Part shown: piece by piece, positions 53,161-62,855 of the stretch
Layout of the letters: the number at the start of each line of letters is the position of its first letter
Position numbering within the stretch: position 1 is the first letter of the stretch
Source of the DNA: an uncultured Bryobacterales bacterium
GTDB lineage: Bacteria; Acidobacteriota; Terriglobia; Bryobacterales; UBA6623
NCBI GenBank assembly: GCA_951813065.1
Contig: CATOTH010000001.1
Coordinates: 558,001-622,000 of the forward strand
Direction of reading: 5' to 3'
Length of the DNA: 64,000 nt
The notes under the pieces: generated by a model
What the model saw: only the letters and a program-made list of their open reading frames with translations
Told to the model about the DNA's origin: nothing
Databases searched by the model: none
Program-made: the position numbers and the translations under genes

Positions 53161-55770
53161 ATGTCGCTGGGGAGGCAGAAGCCTCGGCCGGATACAATGA
53201 TGTCCGCATTGACGAGTTCGAGTGTCCAGCGGGTGCACGGTTCACCTAGAGTCCCTGGCCAGTACCGTATCGGACCGTCGTCGGTCATCATCGCCGTTGT
53301 CGTTTCCGCTCTCGCCACTTCGCTCGCCAAGGGGAAGACGGACTTTGCCACGGATATCCTGCCGCTAGTCAAAGAGCGTTGCGCGGCCTGCCACTTTGGC
53401 GAGGGCGGCGAGGCAAGCCTGTCCCTTGTCAGCCGCGAAGCCATGCTCCGGGGAGGCAAGAGTGGTCCGGCCGTCGTGCCAGGCGATCCGGACGCCAGCC
53501 TGGTGATCGCCAAGATCTCCGGAGCCAATCCCGCAATGCCACCGGTGGGTCGATCGCTGACCGCCGCAGAGGTCGAGACCTTCCGTCAATGGATCGCAGA
53601 CGGAGCCCATTCGGAAGGCTACGAAACGCCCGGAACCCAGACGTGGTGGTCGTTCCAGCCCCTGTCCAAACCGAAGGTGCCGGATGGCGCCCCGAAATGG
53701 GCTAGGAATGAAATCGATCGGTTCGTGTGGGCCAGGCTTGACGAGGTGGGCTTGGGCCCGTCCGCGGAAGCCGATCGGGCAACCTTGATTCGGCGCCTCA
53801 GCTACAACCTCCGCGGCCTGCCCCCTGACCCTGCCGAGGTCGATGAATTTGTGAACGACCCCCGTGGCGACGCATACGAGCGGCTGGTCGACAGGCTGCT
53901 GGCCTCGCCGCGCTACGGCGAGCGCTGGGGACGTCACTGGCTGGATGTCGTGCACTACGGTGAATCCCATGGCTATGACAAGGACAAGGCCCGCCGAAGC
54001 TCGTGGCCTTACCGCGACTACGTCATCCAGAGCCTGAATCAGGACAAACCTTACTCCCGATTCGTTCGCGAGCAACTCGCTGGAGACGTTCTCTGGCCAA
54101 GCGATCCAGAAGGGGTGATCGCCACCGGGTTTATCGCTGCCGGCCCTTGGGACTACGTCGGCCACGCCGAGCTGCGCGAAGGCACGAAAGACAAGAAGAT
54201 CGCGCGACTGCTGGACCGCGACGACATGGTAGCGACAACGATGTCGACATTCAGCAGCCTGACTGTGCATTGCGCGCGGTGCCACGATCACAAGTTCGAC
54301 CCCATCCGTCAAGCCGATTACTACGCCCTGCAGGCTGTCTTTTCCGGAGTGGACCGCGCGGAGCAACCGTTCTTCGACGATCCGGAAACGCATTCGCTCG
54401 GCCGTGACTTGTGGTTCCGCATCGGAGACATCGAGAGAGAATTGCTGCCGTACGCAACAATTCTGGCTGAGTCCAAGAGCCCGACCATCGGGCAGCTGGA
54501 CAAGGAGAAACACCAACTCGCAGAAGAGAACAAGGACCTGTTGCCAAAAGTCGGGGAGACCGACACGCCCAGAACTGTTGCCCGTCGGAGGGAGATTGCA
54601 CAGCGAATAAAGGAGCTCGACGCCGAACGCAAGCAGCTGGCCATTGAATTGATGGAAGGGGATGTCCGGGATGCTTACGAATCGCTGGTTGCCAGCCTGG
54701 AACGCTTGAGAGCGGACTTCGCCGCTCTCCCCCAACCTTCATACGTGTACAGTGCATCGCGATACTTCAACACCTACGGGCGATTCACGCCCGCGTGGAC
54801 GGCGCGGCCAGTCCACGTGCTAGGCAAGGGCAGTGTGGAAGCGCCGCTCGGCCAGGCCCACCCGGGCGCTGTCTCGGCCGTTCCTGGGCTGACCGCTCGA
54901 TTCGAGCTGGATCGGTCCGCAGGCGAGGGTGCTGCGCGCGCGGCGCTCGCCGCTTGGTTGGCCGACTCCTCCAACCCGCTGACTTGGCGTTCGATCGTCA
55001 ACCGGGTATGGCACTATCATTTCGGGCGAGGCATCGTCGATAGCCCGAACGACTTCGGAAAAATGGGCGGGGTGCCCACGCACCCGGACCTGCTCGACTG
55101 GCTCGCGGTCGATTTTCGCGATGGTGGTGGTTCACTGAAAGCGCTTCACCGGCAGATCCTGACCAGCGCTACCTACCGGCAGTCTTCAAGCCCGGACGCG
55201 AAGGGATCGAGGGTGGACTCCGACAACCGCTTCCTCTGGCGGATGAACCGCAGGCGCCTCGATGCAGAGGCCGTACGGGACGCAGTGCTGGCCGCGGGAG
55301 GCCAGCTGGACCTGGAAATGGGCGGACCGTCAGCGGAGCATTTCTATTTCAAGGACGATCACTCGCCAGTCTACGACTATGCCCTCTTCGACGTGACGAG
55401 CCCGGCAGCCCGGCGACGCAGTGTATACCGTTTCCTCGTCCGCAGCGTCCAAGACCCGTTCATGGAGAGCCTGGACTGCGCGGACCCATCGCTCCTTGTC
55501 CCCAGGCGCAACAGCACGCTCACTGCGGTCCAAGCCCTTGCGCTGCTCAACGATCCACTGATTATTGAGCAATCACGGCGTTTCGCTGGTCGCCTGCGTT
55601 CAGCAGGGAGCAATCTCGCGTCGCAAATCGACGACGCAGTTCGCATAGCGCTTGGCCGGGCCGCCAGCGAACGAGAAATCGCAGCGTTGGCGTCCCATGC
55701 CCGGAAACACGGTCTGGAGCACGCCGTTCGACTCCTGCTGAACAGCAACGAGTTCATATTCGTGGACTAG
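53161..55770 (+). CDS. PSCyt1-DUF1549-DUF1553 exported cytochrome-type protein (second copy)
   Basis: The 869-residue protein has its start at ATG 53161 or a later ATG (53197/53200). A hydrophobic signal lies at about 42-56. The cytochrome domain has haem site 'ERCAACHFGEGG' and is followed by 'GPAVVPGDPDASLVIAKISG'. DUF1549 covers about 175-400, with 'RYGERWGRHWLDVVHYGESHG' and a second CxxCH in 'VHCARCHDHKFDP'. A charged coiled-coil-like stretch is near 425-500 ('QLDKEKHQLAEENKDLLPK'). DUF1553 is at about 590-860, including 'IVNRVWHYHFGRGIVDSPNDFG' and 'LLVPRRNSTLTAVQALALLND'. It lacks the LamG insert of the copy at 27284. Its DUF1501 partner starts four bases after the stop. Confidence 0.88.
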   Translation: MSLGRQKPRPDTMMSALTSSSVQRVHGSPRVPGQYRIGPSSVIIAVVVSALATSLAKGKTDFATDILPLVKERCAACHFGEGGEASLSLVSREAMLRGGKSGPAVVPGDPDASLVIAKISGANPAMPPVGRSLTAAEVETFRQWIADGAHSEGYETPGTQTWWSFQPLSKPKVPDGAPKWARNEIDRFVWARLDEVGLGPSAEADRATLIRRLSYNLRGLPPDPAEVDEFVNDPRGDAYERLVDRLLASPRYGERWGRHWLDVVHYGESHGYDKDKARRSSWPYRDYVIQSLNQDKPYSRFVREQLAGDVLWPSDPEGVIATGFIAAGPWDYVGHAELREGTKDKKIARLLDRDDMVATTMSTFSSLTVHCARCHDHKFDPIRQADYYALQAVFSGVDRAEQPFFDDPETHSLGRDLWFRIGDIERELLPYATILAESKSPTIGQLDKEKHQLAEENKDLLPKVGETDTPRTVARRREIAQRIKELDAERKQLAIELMEGDVRDAYESLVASLERLRADFAALPQPSYVYSASRYFNTYGRFTPAWTARPVHVLGKGSVEAPLGQAHPGAVSAVPGLTARFELDRSAGEGAARAALAAWLADSSNPLTWRSIVNRVWHYHFGRGIVDSPNDFGKMGGVPTHPDLLDWLAVDFRDGGGSLKALHRQILTSATYRQSSSPDAKGSRVDSDNRFLWRMNRRRLDAEAVRDAVLAAGGQLDLEMGGPSAEHFYFKDDHSPVYDYALFDVTSPAARRRSVYRFLVRSVQDPFMESLDCADPSLLVPRRNSTLTAVQALALLNDPLIIEQSRRFAGRLRSAGSNLASQIDDAVRIALGRAASEREIAALASHARKHGLEHAVRLLLNSNEFIFVD

Positions 55771-55774
55771 AGCC

Positions 55775-57208
55775 ATGCCGGATCCCAGCTCAATGCCACC
55801 GCCCAACCGCCGACAATTCCTTGAGCAATGGGGCGGCGGGCTGGGTTCGATCGCGCTAGCGCATCTCCTTGCCCGCACATCGCCCGCGGCAGGCAGCAGT
55901 CTGAATGGAGGCTTGCACCATCCGGCCAAGGCCAAGCGGGTCATCCAGCTGTTCATGTCCGGGGCGGCGAGTCAGTGCGACCTGTTCGATTACAAGCCAT
56001 TGCTAGTTGAGCGGAACGGGGAGAGATTCGATCCGGGTGGCAAGGTGGAGCTATTCCAGAGCAGCCCTGGACCGGTGATGAAAAGCCCGTGGACCTGGCG
56101 GCAATACGGCGAGTCCGGCAAGTGGATGAGCAGCCTCGTGCCGCGACTCGCCGCGTGCGTGGACAGAATGGCCTTTTTCCCGTCGATGGTCGCGACATCC
56201 AATGTCCACGGTCCCGCCACTTTCATGCAGAACACTGGATTTGTGCGTCCCGGCTTCCCGAGCTTGGGCGCTTGGATCTCGTACGGACTGGGCAGCCTGA
56301 CGGACGACCTCCCGTCGTTCGTGGTCCTTCCGGACGCCCGCGGCTTCGCGCCGAACGGCCCTGGCAACCATTCTGCGGGGTTCCTTCCCGCGCAGCACCA
56401 AGGCACCATGATCCGAGCGGGGCGGGAAAACCCGATCCACGACCTGTTGCCACCGCAATCGGCCGAATTCATTTCGCCCGAAAGCGAAGCAGAAGGTCTC
56501 GCACTACTCAAGAGGCTCAACTTGCGTCACATGGAAACACGCGAGGGCGACAGCCGGCTGGATGCGCGCATCCGAGCTTATGAGATGGCAGCTCGACTGC
56601 AGGTAACCGCTCCGGAAGTCCTGGACGTCACCGGCGAGTCCGCTGCCACCAAGAGGCTCTACGGGATGGACGACCCCGTCTCGGAAGACTTCGGCTTGCG
56701 GTGCTTGACCGCTCGACGCCTGCTGGAGCGAGGAGTCCGCTTCGTTCAGGTATGGAGCGGTGCCGACAACGGTTTCCCCCGCCGCAACTGGGACAGTCAC
56801 GAGAACCTCGAAAAGGATCACGGCATGATGGGCCGCTCCATGGACAGGCCGTCAGCCGCACTGATCAAGGACCTGGCAGCTCGCGGCATGCTTGAGGACA
56901 CGATCGTCTACTGGACAACGGAGTTCGGACGAATGCCCTGCAGCCAGGGGACCAAGGGCCGGGACCACAATCCGTTCACGTTCACGTCGTGGCTTGCCGG
57001 TGGCGGAGTCCGTGGCGGAATGGTCTACGGTGCGAGCGACGAATGGTCATACAAGGCACTGGACAAGCCGATCTATTGCTACGATCTGCACGCTACGGTA
57101 TTGCACTTGCTCGGGATCGACCACACGCGGCTGACTTACCGTCACAACGGTATCGACCGGCGCCTGACGGATGTCCATGGACAGGTCATCGAAGACGTGC
57201 CCGCGTGA
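55775..57208 (+). CDS. DUF1501 domain-containing protein (second copy), Tat-exported
   Basis: The 477-residue protein carries a twin-arginine-like signal near its start ('PPNRRQFLEQWGGGLGSIAL', about 9-28). The DUF1501 body is preserved: 'VIQLFMSGAASQCDLFDYKPL', 'NVHGPATFMQNTGFVRPGFPS', 'LGAWISYGLGSLTDDLPSFV', 'YWTTEFGRMPCSQGTKGRDHN' and 'VLHLLGIDHTRLTYRHNGID'. Residues replacing the 'SGGPSH' motif of the first copy (here SGAASQ) may alter the active site. It is coupled to the cytochrome-type gene by a four-base gap, repeating the gene order at 27284-31821. Confidence 0.9.
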   Translation: MPDPSSMPPPNRRQFLEQWGGGLGSIALAHLLARTSPAAGSSLNGGLHHPAKAKRVIQLFMSGAASQCDLFDYKPLLVERNGERFDPGGKVELFQSSPGPVMKSPWTWRQYGESGKWMSSLVPRLAACVDRMAFFPSMVATSNVHGPATFMQNTGFVRPGFPSLGAWISYGLGSLTDDLPSFVVLPDARGFAPNGPGNHSAGFLPAQHQGTMIRAGRENPIHDLLPPQSAEFISPESEAEGLALLKRLNLRHMETREGDSRLDARIRAYEMAARLQVTAPEVLDVTGESAATKRLYGMDDPVSEDFGLRCLTARRLLERGVRFVQVWSGADNGFPRRNWDSHENLEKDHGMMGRSMDRPSAALIKDLAARGMLEDTIVYWTTEFGRMPCSQGTKGRDHNPFTFTSWLAGGGVRGGMVYGASDEWSYKALDKPIYCYDLHATVLHLLGIDHTRLTYRHNGIDRRLTDVHGQVIEDVPA

Positions 57209-57274
57209 TCATCGAAGGCCCGCATCCCACAGCATCTATTGCGCCCGAAGTTCCGAGCCAGCGAAACTCAAGGA

Positions 57275-57964
57275 GTGGCGGTTCCAGGATCATCAAAGCT
57301 GGTCGCCGCACGACTGGCCGCGGTTAGAGATCGGATCGCAAGAGCCGAGAGTCTCAGCGGGCGAGCTTCGGGTTCCGTAACGCTCGTCGCGGTGTCCAAG
57401 CGGAAGCCCGCCGAAGATATCGTTGCGGCATACCATGCCGGCCAGAGGGATTTCGGAGAGAACTACGTCCAGGAATTCGAAGCCAAGGCTGCGGAGATGC
57501 CCGACATGCCGGAGGCCCGGTTCCATCTGATCGGCCACCTGCAAGGTAACAAGGCGAAGCGCGCTGCCAAGCTATTCTCAGCCATTCACACTGTGGACAG
57601 TGTCAGGCTAGCCACACGGCTGGCTCGTTGCGACGAGACACTGGACGTGTTTCTGGAACTCAAGCTGAGCGCGGAGGCAACCAAGTCGGGAATGGACGCC
57701 GACCTTCTGGAACCGGTGCTTGAAGCGGTGAACGCAGCCCGTAATCTCCGGCTGTCCGGTTTGATGACAATGCCACCGTGGACCGAAGATCCCGAGCTTT
57801 CGCGCCCCTACTTCCGAAAGCTCCGAGGACTGGCGGAGTCTCACGGCATTGCAGGTCTGTCCATGGGCATGAGCCGCGACCTGGAAGTGGCCATTCAAGA
57901 AGGAGCCACCCACGTGCGGATAGGCACCGCAATATTCGGCGAGCGCGCTCCCCGTGGCGGATGA
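57275..57964 (+). CDS. yggS: YggS family pyridoxal-5'-phosphate homeostasis protein
   Basis: The protein has 229 residues from GTG 57275. TTG 57239 would add twelve residues that are not typical; neither start has an ideal ribosome-binding site. The PLP-binding Lys is in 'VTLVAVSKRKPAEDI' (K42). Other motifs of the alanine-racemase-like barrel are 'DFGENYVQEF', 'FHLIGHLQGNKAK', 'HTVDS', 'GLMTMPPW' and 'SMGMSRDLEVAIQEGATHVRIG' (quoted in part by family pattern), ending 'TAIFGERAP'. This protein buffers free PLP and affects amino-acid homeostasis. It follows the DUF1501 gene on the same strand and converges on the Bat genes with a 41-nt gap. Confidence 0.92.
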   Translation: MAVPGSSKLVAARLAAVRDRIARAESLSGRASGSVTLVAVSKRKPAEDIVAAYHAGQRDFGENYVQEFEAKAAEMPDMPEARFHLIGHLQGNKAKRAAKLFSAIHTVDSVRLATRLARCDETLDVFLELKLSAEATKSGMDADLLEPVLEAVNAARNLRLSGLMTMPPWTEDPELSRPYFRKLRGLAESHGIAGLSMGMSRDLEVAIQEGATHVRIGTAIFGERAPRGG

Positions 57965-58005
57965 GAACTCAGAACGGTCGAAACAGTCGGCAACAGAGGC
58001 GTCCG

Positions 58006-58809
58006 CTAACGAACTAGTTCCACGTCACGCTCCGGGAGCCAGCACCGCCTTCCGTCGGGCAGTTCGACCCTATACCAATCGGGACGGGTTTCCAACACCT
58101 CGAACTCGGCACCCGCATGCAGCGGATCCCGGAACGCGGGCTCGTAGCTTTGGCCGTCACCTTGCCTCGCAATTGTGTCAGGGGCCACGATCACGCCCTC
58201 GATCGTCGACCGCGCAGCGGCTCCGTCGTAAGCCAGGGAAATCAGGAACAGCGCCGCCACCACCCCGGACCCCATGGCGATTTCACGCGGCACCCAATCC
58301 TGACCAACCGAGCGCATCAACAACAGGGTCCAGAAGATCAGCCATCCACTCGCGAAGAGCCGCACTCGAGTGCTGACGGAGAACTCGTAATGCCAGAACA
58401 GCAGCGTCTTGAGCGCCTGGCCTCCCGTATTCGAATCCAGCTTGTCCTGGCGCCTGGAGCGTGCATATTCCAGGTTGCGGAGCACGTTGGGGTCAACCGG
58501 GTCGAGCCGCTCGGCCCGCCGGTAGTTCACGATCGCACGCCCAATGTCGTCCAGCTGGTGGTAGGTGTTCGCCAAGTTGTAGAAGAGCTTGCTATTGCGA
58601 ACACCACGCTCGTCGATGAGGTGCCGATAACGCAAGACAGCCTTTCGATAGAGATCGCTGGCCTGCTGAGGGGCGTTGGCCTGCATCTGGTTCGCCTGCC
58701 GGAACAGATCGTTGGCTTCGCCAAAGACCGCGGCGGGCTCGCCCTGCGCGCGCAGCACGGGCATTCCAACCACTAAACCAGTCAGGAGCAGGGTCTGCGC
58801 GACTCTCAA
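58006..58809 (-). CDS. BatE-like TPR and SH3-type protein
   Basis: The 267-residue protein starts at TTG 58809, which overlaps the batD stop (TTGA), with GAGGAGG about eight bases upstream. It has a signal peptide (about 1-22), TPR-like helices (about 28-125, 'FYNLANTYHQLDDIGRAIVNY', 'LDPVDPNVLRNLEYARSR'), two membrane helices (about 148-200) and a C-terminal SH3-like domain ('FEVLETRPDWYRVELPDGRR', about 235-262). This is the usual layout of the last gene in Bat operons. BatE is thought to support the membrane VWA complex; its exact role is unsettled. Confidence 0.85.
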   Translation of the reverse strand: MRVAQTLLLTGLVVGMPVLRAQGEPAAVFGEANDLFRQANQMQANAPQQASDLYRKAVLRYRHLIDERGVRNSKLFYNLANTYHQLDDIGRAIVNYRRAERLDPVDPNVLRNLEYARSRRQDKLDSNTGGQALKTLLFWHYEFSVSTRVRLFASGWLIFWTLLLMRSVGQDWVPREIAMGSGVVAALFLISLAYDGAAARSTIEGVIVAPDTIARQGDGQSYEPAFRDPLHAGAEFEVLETRPDWYRVELPDGRRCWLPERDVELVR

Positions 58810-60737
58810 GGCAAGCCCTCCTCAATGCCGTCGACCGCGGCTTCCGCGTCAACGACCAAGCGGCGCTTCCAATCGGTGTCCAACGATCCGCTGCCTGCGT
58901 ACCTCCCCGCTTCGCATCGCTCGAAGACACTCTTCAAGGCATTGAGCGGCTCGGCCAGGGAACGGTGTCCGTTTGGTTCGCCACCCTCAACGAGCGCCCG
59001 GAGCCTGTCCTCCGCATCCCCGGCTGTCCATGCCGCAGCAGCGGTACGAGAACCGGTCAGTCGGACTCCGAGGTATTCGCGGATCGCCACAAGCACGGCC
59101 GCCGCGACTTCGCTGCCAGCAGCCTCGACATCGATCGCCCGGACGGACTTCCTCCAATGCGATAGGGCGGACCCTGCGCGCCAACGAGGCGCATTCTCGT
59201 AGTGCCGGCGAAGGCGAATCCCCAACAGCCCGAGGTAGGCAAGGGGTGGCAGCATCAGTAGAGCGAGAACCAGAGGCGCGGGCCCCAAGGCGCGCAGCCA
59301 CGAGCCCAGGCCGTCCTGCATCGGCTCGAGAGCGTCGAGATCGACATAGTTGTGGGCAATGCCTTGCTCGGTCGACTCAATCTCAAGCTGCCGGGGGTCG
59401 AGACCCCGGCCTTCGGCATCGTCTGCGGTCACGACTCGGGCAGTCTCCACGTGAACCGGAATCGGCTCGCTACGCGCAATCCGGTAGGCATCCACCGTCG
59501 GGTCGAAGTACGGCAGCTCGACCGCAGGAATCTCGGTCACACCGTCATGCTTGGCCCGCAGTGTCTGGGTGAAGTGCCAAGCCGTTCCGCGTTTTTCCCC
59601 AGCTCCGATTTCACGAGGCACCCTGAAGTCCCGTGAGAGGGCCTCCTGGCTGTCGAGAGGCGGCAGCCTGGAGACTGCAAGAATCCCCGGACCATCGACC
59701 TTGAGGCTCAGCGTGATCGGTTCTCCGACCGCCACCGCAGTCGGTTTGGCCTCCGCGTGAATCTCGAACTGCCCGATCCAGCCGTTGAAGGCCGGCGGAC
59801 GACCCTCGGAGGGCAGGTCCAGGACCGCAAGGCTGGGCCGATTGGAAGGGATCGCCAGGGTCTCCATGACCGGCCGACCGCCAAACGCCCCGGAAAAGAC
59901 CCCGCCACCGAAAAAATCGTCGAAGAGGCTCCGCCGCCTCGGTTGGCCAGAACGCGGAGAACTGAATGTTACGGTTGCGGCAGGCAGGGTCATTGAGCCG
60001 GCGGCGCGCGGAATGAGCAGCTTTTCGAAACGCACCACGATGTATTCCCGGCCGTCGAGCGTCCCGCGCTGCTTGCGAGCGACGGCATTGCGGTCCCCGA
60101 GCCGGAACTCCAGCAGGTCGTTACCAGCCTGAGTGCGAAGTTCGGCATCCGTTGGAGAGTCTCGGATCTCGAACCGCCGGTCATCCAGCAAAGGCATGGT
60201 GAAAGAAAAATCCTGGACCTCCCGACCGATGTACCACTCCGCCGTTAGCTTCAAGGCCTGCCCGACATAGGCTCGGCTCTCCGAGAGCGATAGCCTGAAC
60301 TTGAAATCGTCGTTCTCCTGGGGCGGCTGGACAGTCAGCGAAATTGGTTGAGTGCGGGCTGACCGGCCGTTCGCGGTGACGGTTAGCGACGGGATTCGCA
60401 CCTGGCCGGCACGCCGAGCCGCCAAGCGGTAGTTGAGGTTGTACCCGCGCTGCACCTGGCGAGTCATTTGTCCATTCACGATGCTCACGGATGTGCTGTT
60501 GCTGGAGCCGCCCCCCGCCTCGGTTACCGAGAAACCGGCTTCGAGCGCCCCGATGTCCACCGGATCGGGATCGTCCGAGCCGCGAATCTGGATCTGCAGC
60601 AGGAACTGCTGTCCAACGAATACGCTCTGGCTCTGCACGGCGGCTTGCACCTGCAACGGCACCTCTTGCCCAACCGTTGCAGGGAGCAAGGCGACCAGAC
60701 TCGCCACCAGCACAGCCTCGCGGATTCGCTCCCGCAT
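58806..60737 (-). CDS. BatD family protein
   Basis: The 643-residue protein has a signal peptide (about 6-24). The large periplasmic part is built from Ig-like beta-sandwiches: 'QSVFVGQQFLLQIQIRG', 'GYNLNYRLAARRAGQVRIPS', 'LSLSESRAYVGQALKLTAEW' and 'IVVRFEKLLIPRAAGSMTLP'. A membrane helix near 490-510 ('LVLALLMLPPLAYLGLLG') and a cytoplasmic helical tail follow. Its ATG begins immediately after the TAG of the batB-batC fusion (TAGATG), and batE starts inside its stop, so the genes are tightly coupled. BatD anchors the periplasmic side of the Bat system. Confidence 0.9.
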   Translation of the reverse strand: MRERIREAVLVASLVALLPATVGQEVPLQVQAAVQSQSVFVGQQFLLQIQIRGSDDPDPVDIGALEAGFSVTEAGGGSSNSTSVSIVNGQMTRQVQRGYNLNYRLAARRAGQVRIPSLTVTANGRSARTQPISLTVQPPQENDDFKFRLSLSESRAYVGQALKLTAEWYIGREVQDFSFTMPLLDDRRFEIRDSPTDAELRTQAGNDLLEFRLGDRNAVARKQRGTLDGREYIVVRFEKLLIPRAAGSMTLPAATVTFSSPRSGQPRRRSLFDDFFGGGVFSGAFGGRPVMETLAIPSNRPSLAVLDLPSEGRPPAFNGWIGQFEIHAEAKPTAVAVGEPITLSLKVDGPGILAVSRLPPLDSQEALSRDFRVPREIGAGEKRGTAWHFTQTLRAKHDGVTEIPAVELPYFDPTVDAYRIARSEPIPVHVETARVVTADDAEGRGLDPRQLEIESTEQGIAHNYVDLDALEPMQDGLGSWLRALGPAPLVLALLMLPPLAYLGLLGIRLRRHYENAPRWRAGSALSHWRKSVRAIDVEAAGSEVAAAVLVAIREYLGVRLTGSRTAAAAWTAGDAEDRLRALVEGGEPNGHRSLAEPLNALKSVFERCEAGRYAGSGSLDTDWKRRLVVDAEAAVDGIEEGLP

Positions 60738-62855
60738 CTACCAATCCTTTTCCACGGCGACGATCCCGCCACGCTGCAGGATCTGTCGCCTGCGCCGATC
60801 CTGCTTTTCTTTGTCCAAGATCTCTTCCATGGTCATCGCCTGGGCCTGATCGGATGGTGAGGACTCGGCTTGAGCGGAACTTGGCTCACGAGGCGCCTGC
60901 TCCCCGTCCGCCGCATCCCGCAAGGCCTGGGCGGCTGCCCGTTGAGATTTTGCTGCATCTCCCGGCTCGTTCTGGTCGAGTTGCTCCTGGGACTGCTGCT
61001 GATGCCGCGATGCATCCTCGATCCTCTGCCGGGACTGTTGGTTGGACTCCGACTTGAGCTGGTTGGTGCGCTCACTCAGGGCCTGCTGGCGGTCGGCCAG
61101 TTCCTGGGCTTTCTGATGCTGCTGCTCTCTGGCGTCCGACCCGCGCTCTTCCTGGCGATCTCGCGCCAGCTGCTCGCTCTCGTCGGCAAGCTGTTCCTGC
61201 TCCTGGGCAGCCTGCCGCAATGCCTCGTCTGGGTCCGCACTCCCGCTTCCCTGAGACTGCTGCTGTTGGTCGGCTTGCCCGTCTTGGTTATCGCGGCCTC
61301 CCCCGTCACCGGACTGCGGCTGCTGGCTGGCCTGCTCACGCAGACGTTGAATCAGGCGCCTTGTGATCTCGAGGTTGTGCGCCGAGTCAGCCCGTCGCGC
61401 GTCCGTGCTCAAGGCGTCCAGGTATGAGCGGGCGGCGGGCACGAGCAGATCGATCGCTTGGCCTGGGCTGGATTGCGCTGTGGCCTCGGCCTGCCGAAAC
61501 AGAGCGTTGCCAAGGTTATGCAGGCCGGCGGCCTCGAGTTCTGGCAAGTTCCGGTCCAAGCTCTGCCGCACTGCTTCCGAATAGACTTGTGCCGCTGTCG
61601 CATAGTCCCCGCTCCTATAGAGCGCATTCGCCTTGTTCAAGGAGGCATAGGGAGAGTCCGGATCGCGTTCCAATGCCTTCTCGTATGACGTCAGCGCGCG
61701 ATCGAAGGCTTCTGACCGGTACTGCTCGTTCCCCTCGTTCACCAATCCGCGAACCGTAGCCGCCTGGACCGTAGCTGGAAGGATCAACGCCACAAGCAGC
61801 CCGCCTGTAGCGCGCCGTGCGCTCGGTCGCTCTCGCAGGGCCATCTCGAGTGCCAGCAGTAGGACGCAGATTGCGAGGAAAATCTGAAACTTCTCTTCCA
61901 CCGCGTCGATGGTCCGCGAACCAATCTCGCGGCCCTCGGACGAGGCGATCAGGCGTCGATACACATCACCGAAGTCAATGGCTCCCGTGGAGACGTTCAG
62001 GTAGCGGCCTCCCGGTGTCGAATCCGCCATCTGTCGCAGGGTGGCGGCGTCCAGTCTGGACCACACTTCCTGTCCCTCATGCTGCAAGAACTTCCGTTCG
62101 GCGGCCCCAGCAGGTCCCGAGCCTCCGGACGCGACCGGTATACGCTGGCCGAGTCGCTCGTCGCCCAAACCGATCACGATCAGTCGAATGCCTGCGTCGC
62201 CGGCCTCCGCGGCGGCCTCGACTGGAAAACTCTCGTGATCCTCGCCGTCCGTGATCAGCACGATGTCTCGATAGTTGCTGCGCTTGCCGTCGAAGACATC
62301 GCGAACGACCTTGCGCACTCCGTCGCCGATGAGCGATCCACCCCGGGAGACGCTCATTCCCGAGACATCGTCGAGCGCCAAGCGGAAGAAACCGTAGTCG
62401 AGGGTGAGAGGGCACTTGACGACAGTGGTTCCCGCAAACACGGCTAGGGCCACGCGATCCCCTTCCAGACGATCAACCGCGTCCAGAATCGAGAGCTTGG
62501 CACGCTCCAAGCGGTTCGGCGACAGGTCCTCGGCCAGCATGCTGCGGGACACGTCCAGCAGGAAGACAACATCGCGGCCTCGCTGGACGACCTCCTGGCG
62601 GATGTTGTCCCAGGCCGGCCGCGCAAGAGCAACCACCAAGAATCCCGTCGCCCCCAGCACGAGCGCGCTCTTCAGAACCCGGCGCGCTGGGTCGGGACGT
62701 GAGGATTCACCGAGTCGGCCCAGCAACGACGCCGCGACGAACCGGCGGATAGACTGGCGGCGACGGCGCGATGCGTAGTACATCGAGATTGCGAGCAGCG
62801 GCAGCAGCCAGAGCCCGTAAAGCATCGAGACGTGACCGAACTGGAAATCGCTCAC
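60738..62855 (-). CDS. BatB-BatC fusion: VWA membrane protein with TPR and Q/E-rich tail
   Basis: GTG 62855 overlaps the batA stop (GTGA) and has GGAGG eight bases upstream, giving 705 residues. N-terminal half: two membrane helices and a VWA domain with MIDAS 'FLLDVSRSMLAEDLSPNRLE' and 'IVLITDGEDHESFP'. A third helix is near 320-340. The C-terminal half equals BatC: TPR helices ('LTSYEKALERDPDSPYASLN', 'YRSGDYATAAQVYSEAVRQ') and a long Gln/Glu/Arg-rich low-complexity region (about 500-680). In many species batB and batC are separate genes; here one frame covers both. The probable role is membrane protein assembly or stress protection together with MoxR. Confidence 0.9.
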   Translation of the reverse strand: MSDFQFGHVSMLYGLWLLPLLAISMYYASRRRRQSIRRFVAASLLGRLGESSRPDPARRVLKSALVLGATGFLVVALARPAWDNIRQEVVQRGRDVVFLLDVSRSMLAEDLSPNRLERAKLSILDAVDRLEGDRVALAVFAGTTVVKCPLTLDYGFFRLALDDVSGMSVSRGGSLIGDGVRKVVRDVFDGKRSNYRDIVLITDGEDHESFPVEAAAEAGDAGIRLIVIGLGDERLGQRIPVASGGSGPAGAAERKFLQHEGQEVWSRLDAATLRQMADSTPGGRYLNVSTGAIDFGDVYRRLIASSEGREIGSRTIDAVEEKFQIFLAICVLLLALEMALRERPSARRATGGLLVALILPATVQAATVRGLVNEGNEQYRSEAFDRALTSYEKALERDPDSPYASLNKANALYRSGDYATAAQVYSEAVRQSLDRNLPELEAAGLHNLGNALFRQAEATAQSSPGQAIDLLVPAARSYLDALSTDARRADSAHNLEITRRLIQRLREQASQQPQSGDGGGRDNQDGQADQQQQSQGSGSADPDEALRQAAQEQEQLADESEQLARDRQEERGSDAREQQHQKAQELADRQQALSERTNQLKSESNQQSRQRIEDASRHQQQSQEQLDQNEPGDAAKSQRAAAQALRDAADGEQAPREPSSAQAESSPSDQAQAMTMEEILDKEKQDRRRRQILQRGGIVAVEKDW

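Noticed and set aside
53365..54735. 456-codon minus-strand open frame
   Set aside because: It is antisense to the DUF1549/DUF1553 gene, whose motifs are conserved; no domain or ribosome-binding site supports the antisense frame.
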